DNA of 64,000 bases from Flavobacterium johnsoniae UW101 (GCF_000016645.1 NC_009441.1:5642001-5706000), one strand, 5' to 3'; positions 54,578-63,725 are shown, counted from the first letter of the stretch. Notes: a model not told the origin generated them from the sequence alone. Program-made: numbers and translations.

Positions 54578-55294
54578 TTACAATAAATTTTCTAAGCTGT
54601 TGACTGCCAAACACCTTTCAACTGTAAATCCTTCTGCAAAATCTTTACCAACCAGTCTTCCTAAGTCCTGCGCACGATAATTTAAACTCTCAAAAAAGTT
54701 TTTACTTGTAATTGGCGTTGAAGGCTCTTTTGAATTCGGATCGTAAAATTGGGTTTTATATGCCATAACCGCTTCAATTTTCTTTTCTTCAAAACCAGTA
54801 ATATCAACTACAAAGTCTGGAGTAATATTTTTCCACTGAATATAGTGGTATACAACTTTTGGTCTCCAGGCTTCCTGGTTCTCTCCGTCGATTGAAGTTT
54901 CGATTTTCATTAAACCAGACAGGAAACAAGCATCAGAAACTAATCTGCTTCCTTTACCATGATCAATATGACGATCATCAATTGCGTTGCATAATACAAT
55001 TTCAGGTTTGTATTTTCGAATCATTTTTATAACCTCTAATTGATGTTTTTCATCATTAACGAAAAATCCATCACGCATTGCCAGATTTTCGCGCACAAGA
55101 ACTCCCAGAATCTTTGCGGCATCTTTTGCTTCCTCGTCTCTAATTTCTGCTGTACCTCGAGTTCCTAGTTCGCCGCGGGTTAAATCTACAATACCTACTT
55201 TTTTCCCAAGGGAAACTTCTTTTAAAATTGTTCCGGCGCAACCTAATTCTACATCATCCGGATGTGCGCCAAAGGCTAATATGTCTAATTTCAT
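54578..55294 (-). CDS. bshB1: Bacillithiol biosynthesis deacetylase BshB1
   Basis: Zinc-dependent N-acetylglucosaminyl-malate deacetylase, second step of bacillithiol synthesis. The protein is 238 residues with FGAHPDDVELGCAGT (AHPDD metal motif), LTRGELGTRGT and the RHIDHGKG metal/catalytic site, all typical of the BshB1 group. Bacillithiol is the main low-molecular-weight thiol in many Bacteroidota. The other bsh genes are not in the window. It lies downstream of the isochorismate synthase pair on the same strand, with a word-repeat spacer between. Confidence 0.92.
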   Translation of the reverse strand: MKLDILAFGAHPDDVELGCAGTILKEVSLGKKVGIVDLTRGELGTRGTAEIRDEEAKDAAKILGVLVRENLAMRDGFFVNDEKHQLEVIKMIRKYKPEIVLCNAIDDRHIDHGKGSRLVSDACFLSGLMKIETSIDGENQEAWRPKVVYHYIQWKNITPDFVVDITGFEEKKIEAVMAYKTQFYDPNSKEPSTPITSKNFFESLNYRAQDLGRLVGKDFAEGFTVERCLAVNSLENLL

Positions 55295-55325
55295 TTTTGT
55301 TTTTTGTTTGTTTTGTTTCAGGTTG

Positions 55326-55430
55326 AGTCGCAGTCTCAGTTTTCAGTCTCAGTTTTTAGTCTCAGTATCTGCAAACTGCGACTGCGACTGTAAACTCATA
55401 ATTCATAACTTCTAACTCATAACTCTCAAT
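55326..55430. repeat. Word-like repeat with AGTCGCAGT/ACTGCGACT stem
   Basis: Perfect 9-bp arms AGTCGCAGT (55326-55334) and ACTGCGACT (55381-55389) enclose CAGTCTCAGTTTT words; then a run of ATAACTTCTAACTC words extends to 55430, partly inside the 3' end of the menF-type gene. Confidence 0.75.
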
Positions 55431-56482
55431 ACTCTTTTCATCGTCATCGATTTATTGACGCTTTCCTCCCATTCTTTTTCGGGAATACTTTCTTTAGTTA
55501 TGCCGCATCCCATGTATAAAATGGCTGTTTTATCCAGAATCTGCATGCTTCGTAAATTTACGAATAAATCAGAACTAACAGTATTTCCAGTAAAACTGCT
55601 GTTTAATTCACCCAGAAATCCGGTATAAAAAGTTCTATCGTAATTCTCGTTTTCGATAATAAATGCTTTTGCTTTTTTCTTTGGAAGTCCGCACACAGCA
55701 GGAGTTGGATGAAGCGTATCAATAACTTCTTCTAAAGTTGAATTCTCCTTTAAAACTCCCGAAATATCCGTTTTAATATGCCAGATAGAACCTGCTTTTA
55801 AACTGTACGGTTCAGAAACTACAACCGAAGCCGTAAATTCTCTCAGTCTTTTTACAATAAAATCAGTTACAAACTGCTGTTCGTCTTTTTCTTTTTGCTG
55901 CCAGACTATTTCAGTTTCAGAATTATCTTTTTGTGTTCCGGCCAAAGCCATGGTTTCAAAAACATTTCCGTTTGCTTTTAAAAGTTTTTCAGGCGTTGCT
56001 CCCATCCAAAATCCAACTTTTGGATGAAAAAAGCAATAACAGAAAGTAGCAGGATAAATTTGAATCAAATGCTGAAAGGTTTCAATAAAATCAAATTCAG
56101 CTAAATTGACTTTTTCGCTTCTTGATAAAACTACTTTTTTAAACTCTTCATTTTTAATAGCCTCAACGCCTTTTGCAACTAAACTTTCGTATTGCGTTTT
56201 AGCTGCAGCATCTAAATTTAAATCATCTGTTTCAAAAGATTCAAATGCAGTGATTTCTTTTTGTGAAGTAATAATTTCCGATTCGTTCTCCGGAATTAAA
56301 ACAAGCTGTTTTTCATCAAAAGAAGCAAAAACAAATCCTTTCTCTGTATAATCTGCAACTTGATGTAAAGTATCATTTTGCTGTAAAAAACCAATAAGAT
56401 TTCCAGAATTGGGTTTTGAATAAAGTACAAAAGGTAAATTTTGTTCTTTATGATTTTTAAATTTTAAGAAAAATGGATTCAT
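55412..56482 (-). CDS. menF: Isochorismate synthase (menaquinone)
   Basis: Chorismate-binding enzyme of 356 residues, converting chorismate to isochorismate. Core motifs are KVVLSRSEKV, AGTQKD, YTGFLGELNSS and LYMGCGITKESIPEKEWEE. The N-terminal part is short, as in the EntC/MenF group, without a glutamine-amidotransferase partner. The adjacent thioesterase gene ends 3 bases before it, pointing to menaquinone rather than siderophore synthesis. Salicylate or siderophore function cannot be fully excluded. Confidence 0.85.
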   Translation of the reverse strand: MNPFFLKFKNHKEQNLPFVLYSKPNSGNLIGFLQQNDTLHQVADYTEKGFVFASFDEKQLVLIPENESEIITSQKEITAFESFETDDLNLDAAAKTQYESLVAKGVEAIKNEEFKKVVLSRSEKVNLAEFDFIETFQHLIQIYPATFCYCFFHPKVGFWMGATPEKLLKANGNVFETMALAGTQKDNSETEIVWQQKEKDEQQFVTDFIVKRLREFTASVVVSEPYSLKAGSIWHIKTDISGVLKENSTLEEVIDTLHPTPAVCGLPKKKAKAFIIENENYDRTFYTGFLGELNSSFTGNTVSSDLFVNLRSMQILDKTAILYMGCGITKESIPEKEWEESVNKSMTMKRVLRVMS

Positions 56483-56485
56483 AAT

Positions 56486-56917
56486 TTATTCACTTTTCTT
56501 TCTGTCTAAAACCATATTCGTCAGTTTACAAAGCGAAACCAGATTTCCTTCTTCATCTGTAATTTTGATTTCCCAAAGATGAAGGCTTCTTCCTTTATGG
56601 ATAATTCTGGCTGTACCAAAAACATAACCTTCGCGAATACTTTTTAAATGATTTGCCGAGATTTCGATTCCTCTTACTTCCTGTTCTTTTGGATTGATAA
56701 AGAAGAAAGAAGCCGCACTGCCCACACTTTCTGCCAAAGCAACAGAAGCGCCTCCGTGCAGTAATCCCATTGGCTGGTGAACACTTGGATTTACAGGCAT
56801 TTTTGCAGTTAAAAAATCTTCGCCTGCGTCGATATATTCAATTTTCAGCGTTTCCATTAATGTGTTTTTAGAAAACTCATTACAGCGCGCTAAAATCTGC
56901 TCTTTTGTATAATTCAT
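56486..56917 (-). CDS. Hotdog thioesterase (PaaI-like, DHNA-CoA type)
   Basis: Single hotdog domain of 143 residues. The motif MGLLHGGASVALAESVGSAAS contains the catalytic Glu of the 4HBT/PaaI group. The partner gene is an isochorismate synthase 3 bases downstream, so the likely reaction is cleavage of 1,4-dihydroxy-2-naphthoyl-CoA in menaquinone synthesis. A phenylacetyl-CoA-type thioesterase is the alternative. Confidence 0.85.
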   Translation of the reverse strand: MNYTKEQILARCNEFSKNTLMETLKIEYIDAGEDFLTAKMPVNPSVHQPMGLLHGGASVALAESVGSAASFFFINPKEQEVRGIEISANHLKSIREGYVFGTARIIHKGRSLHLWEIKITDEEGNLVSLCKLTNMVLDRKKSE

Positions 56918-57064
56918 TAAAATAAACTTTAAAATCGTAAAATTAAAGAAAGATAAGACACAAATCGAAAAATCAGATTCTAAAATTAAAAATCATTTAT
57001 AAACTTGTCAGTTTTTTGCTATTTTTACAAAAACAATCAAAATCAATCTTTGGCTGATTTTTTT

Positions 57065-57195
57065 GCCACAGATTACACAGATTTAAAGGATTTTAAAAAT
57101 ACAACAGTTAATTACAGGGATTTTCGCGAATTTTATTTCAATATAATTTGTAGAGTTCGCGGCGAAAAAAATCATTTCAATCCTATTAATCTGTA
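57065..57195. repeat. Mosaic hairpin element
   Basis: Outer arms from two words, GCCACAGATTACACAG at 57065 and CCTATTAATCTGTA at 57182-57195, nest around an inner pair with TTCGCGAATTT (57122) and GTTCGCGG (57155). It combines words of the families seen at 43818 and 63574. The frame through it is open for 62 codons but has no coding character. Confidence 0.7.
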
Positions 57196-57216
57196 ACAAA
57201 AAACAAACAAATTCAA

Positions 57217-58728
57217 ATGCGTCAATACTTTACAATCTTGGTTCTGGGTTTAATTTTAGTTTTCAGTTCTTGCAGAACTGATTTTGATACTGTTGCCAGT
57301 TCTGGAGATTTAAAGTTTTCGAGAGATACCGTTTATTTAGATACCGTTTTTAAAAATATCGGTTCAAGCACCTATCAATTAAAAGTGTATAACCGAAGTA
57401 AAGACGATATTTCGATTCCGATTATACAACTTAAAAAAGGGTTAAGTTCTAAATACCGAATGACAGTTGACGGAATGAGCGGCAACAACGGAAAAATTTT
57501 TAAAGATGTAACGCTTTTAGCAAAAGACAGTTTGTACATTTTTATAGAAACTACTGCTGATATTACTGACGCTAATCCAACTGATTTTTTATATACTGAT
57601 GAAATTCAGTTTGACAGCGGCGCAAATCTTCAGGAAGTTGCTTTGGTAACTTTAATTCAGGACGCCGTTTTTTTATTTCCAAAACAAAATGCCGACGGGA
57701 CAAAGGAAAAAATCCAGATTGAAGGAAAAGATGTTGACGGATTTTATCTTAACGAAAATGATCCGGAAAACGGAAACGAATTGATTTTTACCAATCAAAA
57801 ACCGTATGTAATTTATGGATATGCCGGAGTGCCGGAAAATAAAACCGTAACTTTTGAAGCTGGAGCGCGAGTTCATTTTCATGCTAATTCAGGTTTATAT
57901 GTCAGTGATAAAGCCTCTCTGGAAATAAACGGAAAAACTTCAACAACCGAAAAACTCGAAAACGAAGTTATTTTTGAAGGCGATCGTTTAGAATCTCTTT
58001 ATTCTGCTATTCCCGGACAATGGAATTCTGTTATTTTTTCTAACGGAAGCACAAATCATTCAATCAATCATTTAACTTTAAAAAATGCCGTTATTGGGTT
58101 AGATTTTAAAAATCCTGTTAATACCGTTGAAATTAAAAATACACAGATTTACAATTGTGTCGAATACGGAATTTTAGCTCAAAACACACAGATTAACGGC
58201 GAAAATATCGTTATAAATTATGCCGGAATTGCCAGTTTATCTTGTGTTTATGGCGGTAATTATACTTTTACGCATTGTACTTTTAATAACAATTGGTCAA
58301 ATAGTTCTCATTTTGCCGTTAACTTAAGTAATCGTTTATCTGGAGCAGTTCCAGAAACCAATCCGCTTACAAATGCAGCTTTTAATAATTGTATTATTTA
58401 TGGTTCAAGCACGAATGAATTTAATTTAGAGAAAAGTGCAAATACTGCATTTGTATATCAGCTCAACAACTGTCTGCTAAGATTCGGCACTACAACAAAT
58501 GCTGATTATCAATTTAAAACCGATACAGAGCATTATAACAATATTATTCTAAATGAAAATCCGAAATATTATAATGTTTCTAAAAACCAATTGAATATTG
58601 ATAAAACTTCTGCCGCTTTCGCGAAAGGAAATCAGGCTTATATAATTCCATTAGATATTTTAGGAATCACAAGAACTTCACCTCCGGATTTGGGTGCATA
58701 CCAGAGTAAAGACTTCCCTTCTAAATAA
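57217..58728 (+). CDS. Right-handed beta-helix lipoprotein
   Basis: Lipoprotein of 503 residues with lipobox FSSC (C19). After an immunoglobulin-like N-terminal region (about 30-150) there are about eight coil turns of a right-handed beta-helix (about 190-460), with repeated NGENIVINYAG, GNYTFTHCTFNNN and FNNCIIYGSS rungs. This fold is common in polysaccharide lyases and surface adhesins, but no catalytic site is evident. Export to the outer surface is likely. The protein may bind or process a polysaccharide. Confidence 0.8.
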   Translation: MRQYFTILVLGLILVFSSCRTDFDTVASSGDLKFSRDTVYLDTVFKNIGSSTYQLKVYNRSKDDISIPIIQLKKGLSSKYRMTVDGMSGNNGKIFKDVTLLAKDSLYIFIETTADITDANPTDFLYTDEIQFDSGANLQEVALVTLIQDAVFLFPKQNADGTKEKIQIEGKDVDGFYLNENDPENGNELIFTNQKPYVIYGYAGVPENKTVTFEAGARVHFHANSGLYVSDKASLEINGKTSTTEKLENEVIFEGDRLESLYSAIPGQWNSVIFSNGSTNHSINHLTLKNAVIGLDFKNPVNTVEIKNTQIYNCVEYGILAQNTQINGENIVINYAGIASLSCVYGGNYTFTHCTFNNNWSNSSHFAVNLSNRLSGAVPETNPLTNAAFNNCIIYGSSTNEFNLEKSANTAFVYQLNNCLLRFGTTTNADYQFKTDTEHYNNIILNENPKYYNVSKNQLNIDKTSAAFAKGNQAYIIPLDILGITRTSPPDLGAYQSKDFPSK

Positions 58729-58763
58729 AATTAAAAGTTTAAATACGTATTTTGAAATTGTCA

Positions 58764-58787
58764 GCACAGACTTTGTTTTCATAGTCT
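58764..58787 (+). terminator. Possible terminator after the beta-helix gene
   Basis: CAGACT pairs with AGTCTG around a ten-base loop, followed by a moderately T-rich stretch. It is weaker than the others listed. Confidence 0.4.
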
Positions 58788-58916
58788 GCATTTTATGTTT
58801 AAAACATAAACATAATCATCAGTTAACATGTTTTTTTCTTTAAAACTGTAATCTTGTCCTAAGAATTAAACCTATTTATTTTAAGACTTCAAGTCACAAT
58901 TTCAACCTGCTTATTT

Positions 58917-60770
58917 ATGAAAAAAAACTACTTTTTTCTTTTTTTACTGGTTTTTACATCTGCTTTTTCACAAATCCCTACTGGATATTATGATACGGCA
59001 ACAGGAACCGGCTATGCATTAAAAACGCAATTGTACAATATTATTAAAGATCACACCGATAATGGATATGGCGGACTTTATGTAACGTATGCCACATCAG
59101 ACCTTGATCATTTTTATGAAAATGACGGTACGGTTTTAGACATGTATTCTGAAAATCCAACAGGAACAGATCCTTACAGCTACAGCATTGCCACTACTCA
59201 AAGATGTGGTAATTATGTTAAAGAAGGTGATTGTTATAACAGAGAACACATCATTCCACAATCTGTATTTGACGAAAAATCACCAATGGTGGCCGATGCT
59301 CATTTTATTACCCCAACAGATGGAAAGGTTAACGGAATGCGCTCGAATTACCCTCATGGCGTTGTAAATAATCCAACTTATACCTCTTTAAACGGAAGCA
59401 AATTAGGTGCAAATGCTACTGCGGGATATTCAGGAACTGTTTTTGAACCAATTGATGAATTTAAGGGCGATATTGCCCGAATGTATTTTTATTTTGCAAC
59501 ACGATATGAAAATACAATTGCCGGATATTCATATCCAATGTTTAACGGAACTTCAAACAAAGTTTTTACAGCAGCTTTCTTAAATATTCTTCTAGCCTGG
59601 CATACACAAGATCCTGTAAGTCCGAGAGAAATAGAGCGAAACAATGCTATTTATGCACGTCAGAACAACAGAAATCCATTTATTGATCATCCGGAATATG
59701 TAAATCAAATCTGGACAACTGAATCAGACGATACTACACCTCCAACTACACCTCAAAACTTAACGGTTACACAAAGCACTTCAAACTCAATAAGTTTAAG
59801 CTGGTCGGCTTCGACAGATAATTCAGGAATTGCAGCTTATGCGATTTACGTAGACAATGTTTTTAAACAAAATACAACGAGTACTACTGCAACAATATCA
59901 GGATTAACACCTTCGACAACCTATTCTTTTTATGTAATTGCAAAAGACGCATCCAACAATTCTTCTACTCAAAGCACCTCTGTAAATGGAACTACAACTG
60001 AAGCATCATCCGGAGGCGGCGGTACTGTTACGAATGAAATTTTCTTCACCGAATATGTTGAAGGTTCTGGAAACAATAAATACTTAGAAATTTCAAATTT
60101 TACAGGAAACACAGTCGATTTAACTAAATATGCTATCAAAAAGCAGGTTAATGGCGCCGGTCCGTGGACATCAACTTCCGGACTTGCATTAACGGGAACA
60201 TTAGCTCATGGGGCATCGTATGTAATTGCATACAGTCAGGCAGCTGCAGCTTGTTTTGCTCCGGCAAGTGCTAATTTATCAAGCGGTGCAACTGAACTTC
60301 AGTTTAACGGAAATGATCCTGTAGGATTATTTAAAAATGATGTTTTGATTGATATAATTGGTACTTTAGGCAATACTGCTAATTTTTCTATTGACGAAAC
60401 TTTAAGAAGAAAACCAACGGTTTCTTCACCAAACACTATTTTTGATAAAGCTGCAGAATGGGATGTGTATCCTAAAGATACTTGCAGCGGATTAGGAAGT
60501 CATACTTTAGCCAATTTAGGAACTGGAAATTTTGACTCTGCCATATTTTCAATCTATCCAAATCCATCAAATGGTCATTTTACAATTCAGTTGAAAGATT
60601 CAAATGAAACTTCAAATATTGAAATAATATCAATTTTAGGACAAAGAGTTTTTTCACAAAAGAACAGTCTTAATTCGTCTATAAATGTGAATAATATTCA
60701 AAAAGGAATTTATATTGTACGCATTACGCAAGGTTCAAAAACAAGCAGCAAAAAAATAATTATCAACTAG
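58917..60770 (+). CDS. Secreted endonuclease I with FN3, lamin-tail-like domain and T9SS sorting tail
   Basis: Secreted nuclease of 617 residues. A signal peptide (about 1-19), an endonuclease I (PF04231) domain (about 20-265) with catalytic H111 in CYNREHIIPQSVF and NGMRSNYPHG, an FN3 domain (about 275-355), a lamin-tail-like domain (about 365-490: FFTEYVEGSGNNKYLEI and FNGNDPVGLFKNDVLIDIIGT) and a type A T9SS C-terminal domain (YPNPSNGHF and GIYIVRI...KKIIIN). It would be released or attached outside the cell to degrade DNA or RNA. A paralogue of the same design is encoded at 61725-63569. Confidence 0.93.
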   Translation: MKKNYFFLFLLVFTSAFSQIPTGYYDTATGTGYALKTQLYNIIKDHTDNGYGGLYVTYATSDLDHFYENDGTVLDMYSENPTGTDPYSYSIATTQRCGNYVKEGDCYNREHIIPQSVFDEKSPMVADAHFITPTDGKVNGMRSNYPHGVVNNPTYTSLNGSKLGANATAGYSGTVFEPIDEFKGDIARMYFYFATRYENTIAGYSYPMFNGTSNKVFTAAFLNILLAWHTQDPVSPREIERNNAIYARQNNRNPFIDHPEYVNQIWTTESDDTTPPTTPQNLTVTQSTSNSISLSWSASTDNSGIAAYAIYVDNVFKQNTTSTTATISGLTPSTTYSFYVIAKDASNNSSTQSTSVNGTTTEASSGGGGTVTNEIFFTEYVEGSGNNKYLEISNFTGNTVDLTKYAIKKQVNGAGPWTSTSGLALTGTLAHGASYVIAYSQAAAACFAPASANLSSGATELQFNGNDPVGLFKNDVLIDIIGTLGNTANFSIDETLRRKPTVSSPNTIFDKAAEWDVYPKDTCSGLGSHTLANLGTGNFDSAIFSIYPNPSNGHFTIQLKDSNETSNIEIISILGQRVFSQKNSLNSSINVNNIQKGIYIVRITQGSKTSSKKIIIN

Positions 60771-60797
60771 ATAAGTTATTTTCTCCTTACTATACTT

Positions 60798-60838
60798 CCC
60801 GCAAAGGCTCTGATTTTTAAAAATCGTGTCTCTGCGGG
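60798..60838. repeat. Inverted repeat, CCCGCAAAG type
   Basis: CCCGCAAAGGCTCTGATTTTT (60798-60818) and the opposite arm ending CTCTGCGGG (60819-60838) pair with a bulge. No strong T tract follows. A related word lies at 63697-63725. Confidence 0.6.
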
Positions 60839-60979
60839 ATTTATGTTTATAAAAAACATCGTAAGAAAATAAAAAACAATACTGCTTTAGTTTGCAAAAA
60901 AAGCTTTTTTTTGCAGGTTTTTTCTTTAAATTTATTGTTTTATATAAGTGTTATTAATAACTTTAAATACAAAAACAAA

Positions 60980-61543
60980 ATGCAAGAAAAAATAATAATC
61001 GCTTATGGCCTAAACTGCATTGATAATCATGAGTATTTTTTCGAAAATGCTCCCAAATCTATATTTTGTAATGAATGTGAATGCTGTATAGATTTTTCTT
61101 ATTTGCCAACTGATTTTAAAATAAGAAATAAAGCAGACTATAGCGCAACATATGATCGTAGATTAATTTCTTCTTTGAAATTCAAAGATTTTATAGAAGA
61201 GTTAAACTTTAATGTCGATTTTCTTTCACTGAACAAAGACAGTTCACTTTTTTTAATGAAACCTTTGGAAATTTTAGAATTTTCTGCATGGAAACGAGGA
61301 AGATTTTGTGACAAATGCAACCAATATAATGATCAGGTAGTTCCTGAACCAGATTTTTTTTATAAAACGGGAAAAATAATTGAAGAAGGAATATTTTCAA
61401 CCAGTGTAGGTTTCGGAAGTGGAAAAGAAATATACCCAAATATTATTCTTGGAATAGAAACTGCTCAAATAATCAAAGAGGCTGTCAAAAAATATAAATT
61501 TAGAGGTTTATCTATAAATGAAATAACAAGTTTAAAAATTTAG
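60980..61543 (+). CDS. Cysteine-rich hypothetical protein between nuclease paralogues
   Basis: Not recognised. From the ATG at 60980 it encodes 187 residues without a signal peptide, hence probably cytoplasmic. Cys clusters CNECECC (about 33-39) and CDKCNQ (about 113-118) form a likely zinc site. A conserved-looking SAWKRGRFCDKC and GFGSGKEIYPNIILG stand in the second half. The gene is AT-rich. The position between two secreted nucleases is unexplained; it could be a passenger gene. An upstream open extension (from 60911) is mostly AT-rich and not needed. Confidence 0.7.
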   Translation: MQEKIIIAYGLNCIDNHEYFFENAPKSIFCNECECCIDFSYLPTDFKIRNKADYSATYDRRLISSLKFKDFIEELNFNVDFLSLNKDSSLFLMKPLEILEFSAWKRGRFCDKCNQYNDQVVPEPDFFYKTGKIIEEGIFSTSVGFGSGKEIYPNIILGIETAQIIKEAVKKYKFRGLSINEITSLKI

Positions 61544-61640
61544 GATTGTAAATAATTCTTATAACTATTCTACAAATTAAACAGTAAGAAAATATATCAA
61601 AAATTAAACATTGCTTAACGCGGTGTATTCATAAAAGTAG

Positions 61641-61648
61641 TAGATTTG
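61641..61648 (+). promoter_or_regulatory. -7-like element before the second nuclease gene
   Basis: TAGATTTG matches TAnnTTTG, 76 bases upstream of the ATG. A TTG lies 27 bases further up, longer than usual, so the match is weak. Confidence 0.3.
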
Positions 61649-61724
61649 CTACAATACATTTTTAAAATTCTAATATTCAGATTTTTAAAAACATCTAAAA
61701 CAACCAAATCTTAAACTATTGACT

Positions 61725-63569
61725 ATGAAAAAAAACTACTTTTTGCTGGTATTACTGTTTTCTATTATTGGTTTTTCTCAAATTCCTTCTGGTTATTACA
61801 ATACTGCAACCGGAACAGGTTATACTTTAAAAACACAATTGTATAATATTATTAAAGACCACACCAATAATGGTTATGCAGGATTATATACAACTTATTT
61901 AACATCTGACGTTGATAATTTTTACGAAAACGACGGAACTATTCTGGATATGTATTCTGAAAATCCATCCGGAACAGACCCTTACAATTATACAACCGGA
62001 ACAACTCAAAGATGCGGCAATTATTCTGCCGAAGGCGATTGCTACAATAGAGAACATATAATTCCTCAGTCGGTTTTTAACGAACAGTCACCAATGGTTG
62101 CCGATGCACATTTTATTACACCAACCGACGGAAAAGTAAACGGAATGCGTTCTAATTATCCGCACGGAACTGTAAACTCCGCAACTTATACTTCTCAAAA
62201 TGGAAGTAAACTAGGCTCAAGCAGCGTATCCGGATATTCAGGAACCGTTTTTGAGCCCATCAATGCTTTTAAAGGCGATATTGCCCGAATGTATTTTTAT
62301 TTTGCAACACGTTACGAAAACACAGTTGCCGGATATTCTTATGCTATGTTTAATGGTTCAAGCAATCAGGTTTTTACAACTGCTTTCTTAAATATGCTTT
62401 TGGCGTGGCACGCACAAGATCCTGTAAGTGCCAGAGAAATTGCCAGAAATAATGCTATTTATGCTCGTCAAAACAACAGAAATCCGTTTATCGATCATCC
62501 GGAATATGTAAACCAAATCTGGGGCGGAACATCTTCTACAGATACACAGGCTCCTACTGCTCCAACGAGTTTAGCCTCAACTTCAAAAACAGCGGTTTCA
62601 ATTTCACTTTCGTGGAACGCTTCTACAGATAATGTAGCCGTTACAGGTTATGATGTTTATGCAAACAGTGCTTACAAAACAACTGTTTCGGGCACAACAG
62701 CAACCATTACAGGTTTAACAGCTTCTACAGCTTATTCTATTTATGTAAAAGCAAAAGATGCAGCCGGAAATGCTTCTGCGTCAAGCAATACTATTTCGGT
62801 TACAACCAACAGCAGCGGAACTGGAACTGCAACAGACCTGCTTTTCTCTGAATACATTGAAGGTTCAGGAAATAACAAAGCCCTTGAAATTGCAAACAAT
62901 ACCGGAAGTTCTGTTAGTTTGTCTGCTTACACCATTAAAAAACAAACAAACGGAGCTGGTTCGTGGAGTACAGGATTGGCTTTAACAGGAACATTAGCAA
63001 CAGGAAGTAAATTTGTAATAGTAAACAGTTCAATGTCATCAAGCTGTTTCCCCACTAGTTCTGCCAATATTTCGACAACAGCAACAGAATTAACTTTCAA
63101 TGGAAACGATGCTGTAGGTTTATTTAAAAACGGAGTTTTAATTGACATCATAGGAACTTTTAACGGCGGAACTGCAAATTTTGCAGCAGATGTAACTTTA
63201 AGAAGAAAATCGACTGTAACTTCTCCAAGCACAACTTTTAACTTAAGTGCCCAATGGGATTCGTTTTCACAAGATACCTGCAATAATTTAGGAAGCAAAA
63301 TGGCCAGACCAATCGAAGAAGAAGTTGTTGAAACTTCAGATGAGATTGTGATTTTCCCTAATCCTTCAGATGGAAATTTTAATATTGGTTTAAACAATTT
63401 TAATTTTCCTTACAGCTTAGAAATATTCTCTTTTACAGGGCAAAAAGTTTTTGAAAAACAAAATGCTTCAGATTCTATAATCTCTGTAAGTTATCTTCCA
63501 AGCGGAATTTATATTGTTAAAATCGAAAAGGATTCAAAAACTACTATTAAAAAGATCATAATCAATTAA
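61725..63569 (+). CDS. Secreted endonuclease I paralogue with FN3, lamin-tail-like domain and T9SS tail
   Basis: Protein of 614 residues from the ATG at 61725 (a TTG two codons upstream is less likely). It shares domain order and catalytic H111 (CYNREHIIPQSVF) with the gene at 58917. The endonuclease domain is the most similar part, whereas the FN3, lamin-tail-like and C-terminal sorting regions have diverged more. The sorting tail contains FPNPSDGNF and GIYIVKI...KKIIIN. Both secreted nucleases could supply phosphate or nucleosides or help in killing and DNA uptake. This is a tandem gene duplication interrupted by one gene. Confidence 0.93.
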   Translation: MKKNYFLLVLLFSIIGFSQIPSGYYNTATGTGYTLKTQLYNIIKDHTNNGYAGLYTTYLTSDVDNFYENDGTILDMYSENPSGTDPYNYTTGTTQRCGNYSAEGDCYNREHIIPQSVFNEQSPMVADAHFITPTDGKVNGMRSNYPHGTVNSATYTSQNGSKLGSSSVSGYSGTVFEPINAFKGDIARMYFYFATRYENTVAGYSYAMFNGSSNQVFTTAFLNMLLAWHAQDPVSAREIARNNAIYARQNNRNPFIDHPEYVNQIWGGTSSTDTQAPTAPTSLASTSKTAVSISLSWNASTDNVAVTGYDVYANSAYKTTVSGTTATITGLTASTAYSIYVKAKDAAGNASASSNTISVTTNSSGTGTATDLLFSEYIEGSGNNKALEIANNTGSSVSLSAYTIKKQTNGAGSWSTGLALTGTLATGSKFVIVNSSMSSSCFPTSSANISTTATELTFNGNDAVGLFKNGVLIDIIGTFNGGTANFAADVTLRRKSTVTSPSTTFNLSAQWDSFSQDTCNNLGSKMARPIEEEVVETSDEIVIFPNPSDGNFNIGLNNFNFPYSLEIFSFTGQKVFEKQNASDSIISVSYLPSGIYIVKIEKDSKTTIKKIIIN

Positions 63570-63573
63570 TTTT

Positions 63574-63689
63574 TTTCACGCAGATTCGGCAGATATGGCA
63601 GATTAAGAAATCTTAATAAATATATTGACACAGATTTATTGATAACTCTATTACATTAAATCTGCTCAATCTGCTGCATCTGCGTGAAA
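63574..63689. repeat. Large hairpin element, GCAGATT words
   Basis: Arms of 31 bases at 63574-63604 and 63659-63689 match in 26 positions; each arm has three degenerate GCAGATT words. The loop is 54 bases and AT-rich. It follows the nuclease gene by four bases. Confidence 0.85.
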
Positions 63690-63696
63690 CAAAAAA

Positions 63697-63725
63697 ACTT
63701 TGCGTCTTAGCGCCTTTGCGGGATT
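63697..63725. repeat. Word-like repeat, CTTTGCG family
   Basis: ACTTTGCGTCTTAGCGCCTT and a following TGCGGG share the word GCGCCTTTGCGGG with the complement at 60798-60807. Confidence 0.55.

Noticed and set aside
57005..57196. Small gene of 63 codons upstream of the beta-helix lipoprotein
   Set aside because: The frame runs through the mosaic hairpin repeat and has no family resemblance or plausible function.
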